Virus record (IMG/VR): IMGVR_UViG_3300010331_000048
Location: 1-20,401 of that record
Source of the DNA: a virus
Strand: one strand, 5' to 3'
Length of the DNA: 20,401 nt
The position numbers and the translations under genes are program-made. Below, piece after piece: positions 8,159 to 13,625 of the stretch (its first letter is position 1; the number at the start of each line of letters is the position of its first letter). A model generated the notes under the pieces. It searched no databases. It had not been told where the DNA came from and saw only the letters and a list, made by a program, of their open reading frames with translations.

Positions 8159-8211
8159 GTCGCATGTCGTATATGTGACTTAACTTTATTGTACATTGTC
8201 GCAAGTCGTAT
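8159..8211. repeat. Two 14-bp direct repeats, likely operators
   Basis: GTCGCATGTCGTAT (8159-8172) and GTCGCAAGTCGTAT (8198-8211) differ at one base and start 39 bp apart. One fills the promoter spacer and touches the -35, the other lies just downstream of the expected start. Each contains two GTCG half-sites in direct orientation. This placement fits repression by the product of the 7924 gene. Confidence 0.7.
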
Positions 8212-8216
8212 GTCAA
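8188..8216 (-). promoter_or_regulatory. Near-consensus promoter for the 7924 HTH gene
   Basis: On the minus strand, a perfect TTGACA (8216-8211), 17 bases, then TACAAT (8193-8188). This is one of the strongest promoters in the window and would start transcription near 8181. Confidence 0.8.
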
Positions 8217-8255
8217 TACAATTTGTAAAAAATAATTTAACCAATTGAGTTATAG

Positions 8256-8292
8256 AATCTGAGGTTAGAGGATCTAGCTTCAGGATTTTTTT
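8256..8292 (+). terminator. Terminator-like hairpin, diverged copy of the lysis terminator
   Basis: A stem AATCTGAGG / CTTCAGGATT with one bulge is followed by seven Ts and then ATTTTT. It shares the 10-mer CTGAGGTTAG and the same T-rich tail with the terminator at 7575-7620. No plus-strand gene precedes it. Confidence 0.5.
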
Positions 8293-8365
8293 ATTTTTGT
8301 TACAAATATAAAGGAATTTAAAACACTTTGGAGAATATTTACATAATATGAATTGAGGTGGTTAT

Positions 8366-8566
8366 ATGGTTAAAAATAAACTACTACAAATAAGACTAGG
8401 TTTAGGTTATAAATTCCAAAAGGATTTTGCAGAATTTTTAGAGATAAACCATAAAGATTATAACAGGATTGAAAATAACAATAAACAAGTATATCTTGAA
8501 ACTGCAATCAATATAGGCCAAAAATTAAATATGAAAATTGAAGATATATGGTACTTAGAAAAATAA
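8366..8566 (+). CDS. Small XRE-family HTH regulator (66 aa)
   Basis: A single Cro/CI-type helix-turn-helix domain fills the protein: 'FAEFLEINHKDYNRIENNNKQV' around residues 21-42 covers the two core helices and the recognition turn, then 'IGQKLNMKIEDIWYL' forms the closing helices. A GAGGTGG Shine-Dalgarno precedes the ATG. Its length matches many Cro-like proteins and short antitoxin-type regulators. The pair with the RHH gene 130 bases downstream hints at a small regulatory island, but no toxin is adjacent. Its operator is not identified. Confidence 0.75.
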   Translation: MVKNKLLQIRLGLGYKFQKDFAEFLEINHKDYNRIENNNKQVYLETAINIGQKLNMKIEDIWYLEK

Positions 8567-8696
8567 GTATCATATTTTTTTATGATTAAATCTACTACTT
8601 AATAGATTATTTATAGTGGACAAGCAACATTTCATGAATTGGTACATAGAATGTTATTAGGTAGTAAGGTAAAGAACAATAAACAGGAGGTACAAA

Positions 8697-8846
8697 ATGC
8701 CGAAAGTAGAGGTAAGTTTTAAGCAAACATCAAAAGACATGAAGCTATTTGCAAAAGTAATTAGTGAGGAGGAGAAGTCCGTTTTTGTTAAAAATGCTCT
8801 TGAATTTTATATTGAGTATCTAGAAAATAATAAAAAAAGGCAATAA
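8697..8846 (+). CDS. Small RHH/CopG-like protein (49 aa)
   Basis: ATG 8697 follows an excellent AGGAGG. 'VEVSFKQTSKDMKLFAKVI' (about residues 4-22) would form the ribbon strand and first helix, and 'KSVFVKNALEFYIEYLEN' (27-44) the second helix, the layout of minimal ribbon-helix-helix proteins. Such proteins act as dimeric repressors, often as antitoxins or plasmid copy regulators. The adjacent downstream stretch carries the toxin-like peptide on the opposite strand, but there is no evidence they work together. Confidence 0.65.
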   Translation: MPKVEVSFKQTSKDMKLFAKVISEEEKSVFVKNALEFYIEYLENNKKRQ

Positions 8847-8930
8847 AAAGAGCCTAACCTGTGTGGTCAGACTTATTCTATCTCGCGAACCCTTACGTCT
8901 TGCTACGCTTCAACGCCTCAAGTTAGCTTA
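8845..8930 (-). ncRNA. Structured, GC-richer RNA 3' region with terminator
   Basis: Read on the minus strand, CUAACUU (8926-8920) pairs with AGGUUAG (8860-8854), with a G-C and A-U extension after one bulge, followed by CUUUUU. The single mismatch is a permitted U-G wobble on the minus strand but a C-A mismatch on the plus strand, which favours a minus-strand RNA. The roughly 60 bases between the arms are markedly GC-richer than their surroundings. I read this as the folded 3' end of the short transcript encoding the 8999-9064 peptide. It matches no RNA family I know. Confidence 0.45.
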
Positions 8931-8942
8931 TGCATCCATTAT

Positions 8943-8971
8943 TTGAAATGTGCTACTTTTAACACTATATT
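8943..8971 (+). promoter_or_regulatory. Promoter reading antisense into the small peptide gene
   Basis: TTGAAA (8943-8948), 17 bases, TATATT (8966-8971). Transcription would start near 8978 and run antisense through the entire 8999-9064 ORF and its ribosome-binding site. It may instead, or also, contribute to the operon starting at 9136. Confidence 0.45.
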
Positions 8972-8998
8972 AATTGTTTATTAACAGAATATTAATAA

Positions 8999-9064
8999 TT
9001 ATAGGAAAGCTTGAATTAAATCAACTGCAACAATTAAACCCGCGCCAAATGCAAATAACAACAT
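8999..9064 (-). CDS. 21-aa hydrophobic peptide, type I toxin-like
   Basis: ATG at 9064-9062 is preceded by AAGGATGTGAT at optimal spacing, nearly the full anti-16S complement, unlikely by chance for so short an ORF. The peptide is almost wholly hydrophobic (starts MLLFAFGAG, ends LIQAFL) with one internal Asp, long enough for one membrane helix. A TATAAT lies upstream on the same strand (9096-9091). Size and hydrophobicity resemble Ibs/Fst-class type I toxins, but there is no recognisable sequence family and no lysine-rich tail. A peptide with another role cannot be excluded. Confidence 0.45.
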   Translation of the reverse strand: MLLFAFGAGLIVAVDLIQAFL

Positions 9065-9087
9065 GAAATCACATCCTTTATACTATT

Positions 9088-9115
9088 TTGATTATATTAT
9101 GACCCAATATATAAA
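9088..9115 (+). promoter_or_regulatory. Promoter for the membrane-protein/ATPase operon
   Basis: TTGATT (9088-9093), 16 bases, TATAAA (9110-9115), followed by AGGGGGAAG and the start at 9136. It overlaps the divergent control region of the small peptide. Confidence 0.5.
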
Positions 9116-9135
9116 TAATTATTCAGGGGGAAGAT

Positions 9136-9555
9136 ATGGAAATATTAATTATTAAAAATAATAAAACTATAGTTAATCATGAATTTAAAACATTAAGTAA
9201 AAAACATGCTGAGGATATGGAGTTAATTGCAACCAAAATTAATAGCAATACTGGGACCAAAAGAGCGGCTATATTTGTGCTAGGTAGTTTACTGTGTTTT
9301 AACAATATTGTTGTAGCGGCAGCAAGTAAGGATCCTTTAAAGGCATTACCTATAGTTGGTGCTAAGATTTTAGATATAGTGCAAATGTTCGGATGGTTTA
9401 TATGCGCAATAGGTGGTGTAATAACAATTTTAAAAGCTCTTATGGCGGGAGATACAAAAAGTATTCCCAAAATAATGATGGGATTTGGTATGGGATTTGC
9501 TTCACTTTATTTATTTCCAGCATTATTAAATATGATTAAAGATATATTTCAATAG
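9136..9555 (+). CDS. VirB2/TrbC-pilin-shaped small membrane protein (139 aa)
   Basis: Layout: a hydrophilic leader of about 42 residues; a hydrophobic stretch at about 43-62 ending 'VVAAAS', a plausible signal-peptidase site; then two transmembrane helices at about 77-99 and 113-134 joined by a short charged loop ('MAGDTKSIPK'). That combination is characteristic of VirB2/TrbC-type pilins of conjugation machines. It is translated from AGGGGGAAG under its own promoter and heads an operon with a second small membrane protein and a conjugation-type ATPase. The pilin reading is structural inference, not a sequence match; it could be a small inner-membrane channel subunit. Such a gene is unexpected beside phage lysis genes. 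Confidence 0.55.
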   Translation: MEILIIKNNKTIVNHEFKTLSKKHAEDMELIATKINSNTGTKRAAIFVLGSLLCFNNIVVAAASKDPLKALPIVGAKILDIVQMFGWFICAIGGVITILKALMAGDTKSIPKIMMGFGMGFASLYLFPALLNMIKDIFQ

Positions 9556-9568
9556 AGGAGGTATCTAT

Positions 9569-10000
9569 ATGTTCCTAAATAGAATGTTAGCAGCCGCACC
9601 AACAGAAATAGAAAAAATGTTATTAGAACAACAGGAAACTCTAAGGAAATTAGCAGAGATTAAAGTTAATGTAGAAAAACTTAAAAGTGGTAGCATTGGG
9701 CAAATGTATGATGCCCCTAATACTCTAAAAACTCCAATTTTTGATATGGGTAGTATTTCATGGGTTGCAAAAGCTGAGAGTTTTTTTAATGCTACAGATA
9801 AGGCTATAAACTGGTTAACGCATCCAGTACTAATAATTAATAGCGTAGCAGGAATTAGTTTTTATATAGCAGTAGCGGTTGGACTTACTGGCCTTATATT
9901 TTATATTGTTGGAATTAAGAAGGGCATGAAATATACTGTAGGAAGTGTGATTGGTTACTCTTTAATTCAAATAGTAAACTATGGGGTGAGCTTATTGTGA
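9569..10000 (+). CDS. Small membrane protein of the ATPase operon (143 aa)
   Basis: ATG 9569 follows GAGGAGGT. Residues about 10-42 form a charged, probably coiled-coil helix. Residues about 75-90 are amphipathic, and two transmembrane helices follow at about 92-115 and 122-142 with a short basic loop between ('GIKKGMKYT'). The gene lies 13 bases after the VirB2-like gene and its stop overlaps the ATPase start (GTGA), so the three are tightly coupled. Membrane position and coupling suggest it anchors or gates for the ATPase. No family is recognised. Confidence 0.6.
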   Translation: MFLNRMLAAAPTEIEKMLLEQQETLRKLAEIKVNVEKLKSGSIGQMYDAPNTLKTPIFDMGSISWVAKAESFFNATDKAINWLTHPVLIINSVAGISFYIAVAVGLTGLIFYIVGIKKGMKYTVGSVIGYSLIQIVNYGVSLL

Positions 10001-12345
10001 TAAGCATGAAATTGTCTAAGTATATTGAAATAGTTTATCCTGTGTACGTGACACTTAAAATAGTTCCAGATACTAGCATAAGGAACTACAATTCTAGCAC
10101 AATTGCAAAGGCCATGAATTACACATATAGGACTATAGCTCAAAGGATTCACAAGGAGGAAAAAAAGTTAAAATGGAAAGTTGATGCCCCAGCCAAAATT
10201 AGTTTCTTTATAGATATTAAAAAAAATGATGTTAGTTTTTATTTTATAGTTCCTGAGCGCCATCTAACCTTAATAAAAGAAAAAATTACTAACACATGGC
10301 CAAAGGCTGCTATCACAATTGCAAATGAAATTAGCCCCTTTTCTAAAGATGCAATTATGTATCAATTAAAATATTCTAAAGAAGATGCTATGAGCCTCAA
10401 TTTGGATAAGAAGTGTAATGAGCCCTTGAATGGTATTCTAAATGTATTAGATGTGCTAGAGGAAGATGACAGGGTGGGAATTTTCTATAATTTTGTACCT
10501 GTACAACAAAAGGGGTGGAGGCAAGAGCACCAAAGGACCATGGATAAAATTAAAAAGAACGAATTTATAGATAAGGAAAAGTTTAATGCCTGGTTTATTA
10601 TTAAAAGTGGAATGATGCTATTAATTAATTTAGTTCAAGACTTTATGGATACTCTTGGTGATTTTCTAGGAGCTGAACGCAAAAGTACAACTCTGTCATT
10701 GGCAGAGGTAGCTATGAGTAGTTTAATTCTAGAGAACACTAAGAAACCAACTAGCGCCACCATGAGCAAAAAGGATTCTACAGTAATAAACACACAAATA
10801 TTAGTCATATCTGAGAGTGAAGATAAGCAAAGACAAAATAATACTGCTATAGGAGTATGTGAAAGCTTCAGCACGATTAATGAAGATAATAAACTAATAT
10901 ATAAAAAAGTAAAAGCAAAAAATATATTTTATGTAAATGATTTAAAAATTGCTGGGGCAGAAGAAAATAAGTGTAGTATTGAAGAATGTCAAAACTTCCT
11001 GGAGCTTCCGGGAAAGGAATTATTAATTCAACATAAAATAATAAAAAAAATTGATGCACTAGAAACCAAAGTTCCAGAAGAATTACAAAGTGGAATTATA
11101 AGAGCAGGAATAAACATGTATAAGGGTATACCATCAAGAGTTTATCAAACAGAGGATGAAGAACTCAGGAATACTATAATGTGCGTTTGTGGACCGAATA
11201 GGAGTGGTAAAACCACACTTATAGCTAATATAGTCAAAGATGTAATGGAAGATGGCAGAAGTGTAATTCTACCTGACTTCTGTGGCAAGTGTGAATTGTC
11301 AGATGCACTTGCTCAAGTAATTCCAGCAAACAAAATTATTAATGTAAATTGTAATGACCTACTGAATGTACAAGGATTTGGATTTAATGAAATAGTACCA
11401 CATGATGAAAGTATGGAAGCATTATATATTTGTGCTAAGAAAAAGGCTGCTAAATTAAAAGAGCTTATTAATTTAATCAACTCAGGTGAAAGTGATCTTG
11501 AAGGAAGAATGGAAAGATATTTAGAGTTTGCAGCGCTTATAGTATTTGTGAGTAATGGTCCTGTAAATGATGTATTTAAAATGCTAAAGGATCATGTTCT
11601 AAGACATAAATACATTAATAGCATTCCAGAAGAGCTTGAATCAAATATGGAAGAATATGTGGAAGAATTATTGGAGATAGATGAGATAGGGAAAGCCAAA
11701 GAAAATTTAGGGGAGGTAATAGGTACAAAAATGGGGAGCATCTCTGCAATACTAAGTAGGATCCATAGACTTAAAGAAAATGCCTATATAGAAAAAATGT
11801 TAAAAAAAGATTGTAAGGACAATATAAATTTAATTGATGCAATGCAAGGTGGTAAATTGATTTGCATAAGGATGAGCACAGATATGTTTGGCACAAATGC
11901 GGAGAAAGATATATTCGTATGTTATTGGATGGTTAAAATGTGGGCAGCTCTCCAGAAGAGATTTAATGATGTAGAGAGGGAGGACTTAACTCAGGCAGTA
12001 ATACTTATAGATGAGTTATATCAGGTTAAAAATTGTGAAATATATCTAACTAGTATATTAAGCCAAATAGCCAGGCATAGAATTAAAATAATTTTAAGTT
12101 GTCACCATCTAGCCCAAATTCCAGTAATTCAGAATGAAATGAAATCCGCGCTCTGTAGTTATACATTTATAGCTGGAAGCAATAAGAAAAATTTTAATGC
12201 TATGAAAGAAGAATTTACTGATAAAGGTTACGAACTAGAAGACTTGCTACATTTAAAAAGACACAATGCATTAAATTTGTTAGCTTATGAGGGAGGATAC
12301 TGGGCAGGGATAACGCAACTTCCTTCACCAATTAAGAGGATGTAG
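9997..12345 (+). CDS. Conjugation-type (VirD4/TraG/HerA-like) P-loop ATPase, 782 aa
   Basis: Start GTG 9997 with GGGGTGA seven bases upstream. The C-terminal half is an additional-strand P-loop ATPase: Walker A 'GPNRSGKTT' at residues 399-407, Walker B 'ILIDE' at 669-673, then 'SQIARHRIK' at 689-697 and 'LSCHHLAQIP' just after, the arrangement seen in VirD4/TraG coupling proteins and HerA translocases. The first 380 residues are not a familiar domain; 'GIFYNFVPVQQKGWR' near 163-177 and a hydrophobic stretch near 205-215 stand out. No relaxase, VirB4 or other secretion gene is nearby, so the substrate is unknown (DNA or protein). The hairpin terminator follows directly. Confidence 0.75.
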   Translation: MISMKLSKYIEIVYPVYVTLKIVPDTSIRNYNSSTIAKAMNYTYRTIAQRIHKEEKKLKWKVDAPAKISFFIDIKKNDVSFYFIVPERHLTLIKEKITNTWPKAAITIANEISPFSKDAIMYQLKYSKEDAMSLNLDKKCNEPLNGILNVLDVLEEDDRVGIFYNFVPVQQKGWRQEHQRTMDKIKKNEFIDKEKFNAWFIIKSGMMLLINLVQDFMDTLGDFLGAERKSTTLSLAEVAMSSLILENTKKPTSATMSKKDSTVINTQILVISESEDKQRQNNTAIGVCESFSTINEDNKLIYKKVKAKNIFYVNDLKIAGAEENKCSIEECQNFLELPGKELLIQHKIIKKIDALETKVPEELQSGIIRAGINMYKGIPSRVYQTEDEELRNTIMCVCGPNRSGKTTLIANIVKDVMEDGRSVILPDFCGKCELSDALAQVIPANKIINVNCNDLLNVQGFGFNEIVPHDESMEALYICAKKKAAKLKELINLINSGESDLEGRMERYLEFAALIVFVSNGPVNDVFKMLKDHVLRHKYINSIPEELESNMEEYVEELLEIDEIGKAKENLGEVIGTKMGSISAILSRIHRLKENAYIEKMLKKDCKDNINLIDAMQGGKLICIRMSTDMFGTNAEKDIFVCYWMVKMWAALQKRFNDVEREDLTQAVILIDELYQVKNCEIYLTSILSQIARHRIKIILSCHHLAQIPVIQNEMKSALCSYTFIAGSNKKNFNAMKEEFTDKGYELEDLLHLKRHNALNLLAYEGGYWAGITQLPSPIKRM

Positions 12346-12368
12346 CATAAGTGCTATATCCTCTTTTT
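12335..12368 (+). terminator. Very strong terminator of the ATPase operon
   Basis: A 13-bp stem (12335-12347 with 12352-12364, one G-T wobble) around a four-base loop, followed by a run of Ts. The ATPase stop codon (12343-12345) lies inside the stem. Confidence 0.92.
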
Positions 12369-12503
12369 ATAATACCTTATAAACAGTATATTCATTTTAA
12401 GCCTATACTAAAATGCATAGGTAATATCATAAGGGCAATATAGTTAGACAAGTCTTACAAGCCAAATTTGAGGGTCAGTTTCACAATGAAACTTAAAATT
12501 AAT

Positions 12504-12710
12504 CTACTTATTTTTATATACAATTAGTTTTCTCGGAGTTGTATCCAGGGCCAATGCAATGTCACATAGCAATGTTAATCTTATGTCATATTTACCATTT
12601 TCAATTTCAGATAAAAAATTTCTACTTATTCCAACTTTTTTTGCTAATTCTGTTTGCGTTAGTTTTTTAGCCAGCCTTATTTCTTTGATTTTAAGTCTAT
12701 ATTGGTCCAT
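12504..12710 (-). CDS. XRE-family regulator, probably leaderless (68 aa)
   Basis: A complete Cro/CI helix-turn-helix domain: 'LTQTELAKKVGISRNFLSEIENGKYDIRLTLLCDIALAL' spans about residues 17-55, with the 'TQTELA..VGIS...SEIENG' motif clear. I chose ATG 12710 over an upstream TTG at 12725 because neither has a Shine-Dalgarno site and a perfect minus-strand TATAAT ends six bases before the ATG, so the mRNA should begin at or next to it. Lambda CI from PRM is a known precedent. Divergently paired with the RHH gene at 12832; palindromes between them are probable operators. Confidence 0.8.
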   Translation of the reverse strand: MDQYRLKIKEIRLAKKLTQTELAKKVGISRNFLSEIENGKYDIRLTLLCDIALALDTTPRKLIVYKNK

Positions 12711-12716
12711 ATCGTA

Positions 12717-12722
12717 ATTATA
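12717..12722 (-). promoter_or_regulatory. -10 element setting a leaderless transcript
   Basis: TATAAT on the minus strand (12722-12717) leaves six bases to the ATG at 12710. The -35 region is weak, so an activator or an extended contact may be needed. Confidence 0.5.
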
Positions 12723-12735
12723 CAATGCACTCGTA

Positions 12736-12757
12736 TAACTTGTATACAGGTAAGTTA
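12736..12757. promoter_or_regulatory. Operator-like inverted repeat upstream of the 12504 gene
   Basis: TAACTT (12736-12741) and AAGTTA (12752-12757) form a perfect inverted repeat with a ten-base centre, about two helical turns overall. Overlapping weaker palindromes (GTATA/TATAC, GGTAA/TTACC) lie beside it. Position just upstream of the -10 suggests regulation of the XRE gene. Confidence 0.5.
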
Positions 12758-12783
12758 TGACAGGTGTTGTTACCTTATGTGTC

Positions 12784-12812
12784 TTGTTTTAACGTTACGT
12801 TGAAATTATAAT
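12784..12812 (+). promoter_or_regulatory. Promoter with a palindrome in its spacer
   Basis: TTGTTT (12784-12789), 17 bases, TATAAT (12807-12812). The spacer contains the perfect palindrome AACGTTACGTT (12791-12801), a probable binding site for a regulator such as the RHH protein it drives. Confidence 0.65.
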
Positions 12813-12831
12813 TATTCCATGGGGTGGTAAT

Positions 12832-12984
12832 ATGTTAATACATAGAGTTAGATTTGGTAGTTCTATGGATAAGAAGCTAGATGAGGGTTTGCGGAAGTTA
12901 GCAAAAGAATCAAGAATAACAATATCAAAACTGCTGGATGAAGCCATAGAAGACCTTTTAATAAAACACTCTGCTGATAAGTAG
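12832..12984 (+). CDS. Ribbon-helix-helix protein (RHH_3-like, 50 aa)
   Basis: 'HRVRFGSSMDKKLDEGLRKLAKESRITISKLLDEAIEDLL' covers residues 4-43 and matches the RHH_3 pattern (arginine-started strand, 'MDKKL..GL..LA', then 'I(T/S)ISKLLDEAIE'). These small dimeric repressors bind palindromes. ATG 12832 is preceded by GGGGTGG. The gene is transcribed away from the XRE gene at 12504, giving a divergent regulator pair in the accessory block. Confidence 0.8.
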   Translation: MLIHRVRFGSSMDKKLDEGLRKLAKESRITISKLLDEAIEDLLIKHSADK

Positions 12985-12996
12985 GGTGTTTTGTAC
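12963..12996 (+). terminator. Terminator after the 12832 RHH gene
   Basis: AAAACACTCT (12963-12972) pairs with AGGGTGTTTT (12983-12992), one wobble. The stop codon is in the loop side of the stem. The following T-run is interrupted. Confidence 0.55.
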
Positions 12997-13119
12997 TTTT
13001 ATGGGATAATTTAGTGCAAAATTGTCGAAACTGTCGGTGCGCTCGACACTATTTAGACTTATAATAAATATGCGATAAATAATTAACAAGAAACTATTGC
13101 AAATCTTGAATAAAAACAC

Positions 13120-13131
13120 GAACACTTGTTC
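13120..13131. promoter_or_regulatory. LexA (SOS) box
   Basis: GAACACTTGTTC fits the Gram-positive LexA/DinR consensus GAACN4GTTC perfectly and is flanked by C and T as in many Bacillus boxes. It abuts the -35 of the promoter for the 13201 gene. Confidence 0.75.
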
Positions 13132-13160
13132 TTTACTTATCGTGGATAAAAGAGTATTAT
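13132..13160 (+). promoter_or_regulatory. SOS-regulated promoter for the 13201 gene
   Basis: TTTACT (13132-13137), 17 bases, TATTAT (13155-13160), with the LexA box immediately upstream. DNA damage should relieve LexA repression here. Confidence 0.6.
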
Positions 13161-13200
13161 AAATAATTACAGGAGATAAAAAACTGGGGGCGCATTGATA

Positions 13201-13395
13201 ATGAATAAAATAAAATTCTATAAATTAAGATATAAAAATAAAAGAATATTTTTAGGATATTGCAATTATAAAAATTTTAAATGGTCTTGTATAAAAATAA
13301 ATGGGTGTCTTTTTCTAGTTATAAATAGTAATTATAGCCAACAAAACAAGAGCAAGATACTCCATCAGATTTTACGCGGAGAAATAAGCAACTAA
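13201..13395 (+). CDS. Basic 64-aa protein under LexA control, hypothetical
   Basis: ATG 13201 follows GGGGG at about ten bases; an in-frame TTG at 13195 is the alternative. The product is rich in Lys, Tyr and Asn. Its C-terminal part ('INSNYSQQNKSKILHQIL') faintly resembles the segment before the HExxH motif of ImmA/IrrE metallopeptidases, which often cut phage repressors, but the zinc motif itself is absent, so this would be a degenerate relative at best. Position behind an SOS box and beside attP suggests a role in induction or excision. Function is unknown. Its end overlaps the first integrase arm-type repeat. Confidence 0.55.
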   Translation: MNKIKFYKLRYKNKRIFLGYCNYKNFKWSCIKINGCLFLVINSNYSQQNKSKILHQILRGEISN

Positions 13396-13580
13396 CACAC
13401 AACTAACAAAACAGGCTCTAAGGCTTGTGAAATGGTGGTTGCAAATTCTCAAAGAGATAAAAATAACCAAGTTGAAAACCCCACAAACGCTGATGTTTGT
13501 GGGGTTTCTTCTTTATAAAAACGTATGAAAATGTATCAAAATTTACTCACAACTAACATATAACTAACATATAACTAACA
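13390..13580. other. Probable attP: five phased arm-type sites
   Basis: AACTAACA occurs at 13390 and 13401 on one side and at 13551, 13562 and 13573 on the other, all in the same orientation and exactly 11 bp apart within each group. This is the layout of arm-type binding sites for the N-terminal domain of lambda-type integrases, with the crossover core expected in between (13409-13550). The integrase gene starts its 3' end only 23 bases away. The core itself cannot be pinned down without the bacterial attachment site. Confidence 0.7.
13476..13507. terminator. Bidirectional terminator inside attP
   Basis: A perfect 13-bp stem, AAACCCCACAAAC (13476-13488) with its complement (13495-13507), around a six-base loop. 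Ts follow on both strands, so it can end both the 13201 transcript and read-through from the opposite direction. Confidence 0.85.
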
Positions 13581-13593
13581 AACTATTATATTT

Positions 13594-13625
13594 AAAAAGC
13601 TATTAGATTAAATCAATAGCTTTTT
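13594..13625. terminator. Bidirectional terminator at the integrase 3' end
   Basis: AAAAAGCTATT (13594-13604) pairs with AATAGCTTTTT (13615-13625) around a ten-base loop. T-runs follow in both directions, and the integrase stop codon (13603-13605) overlaps one arm. Confidence 0.85.

Noticed and set aside
8571-8588. ATCATA / TATGAT hairpin after the 8366 XRE gene
   Set aside because: Six AT pairs around a T-loop with no following T-run; too weak to call a terminator.
12477-12493. Hairpin AGTTTC / GAAACT downstream of the two convergent genes
   Set aside because: Only six base pairs and no T-run on either strand, so neither terminator nor clear operator. The rest of 12369-12503 shows nothing recognisable.
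13409-13475. Stretch resembling a tRNA 3' end in the attP core
   Set aside because: No acceptor stem, CCA or intact TpsiC loop could be found; no tRNA is supported anywhere in the window.
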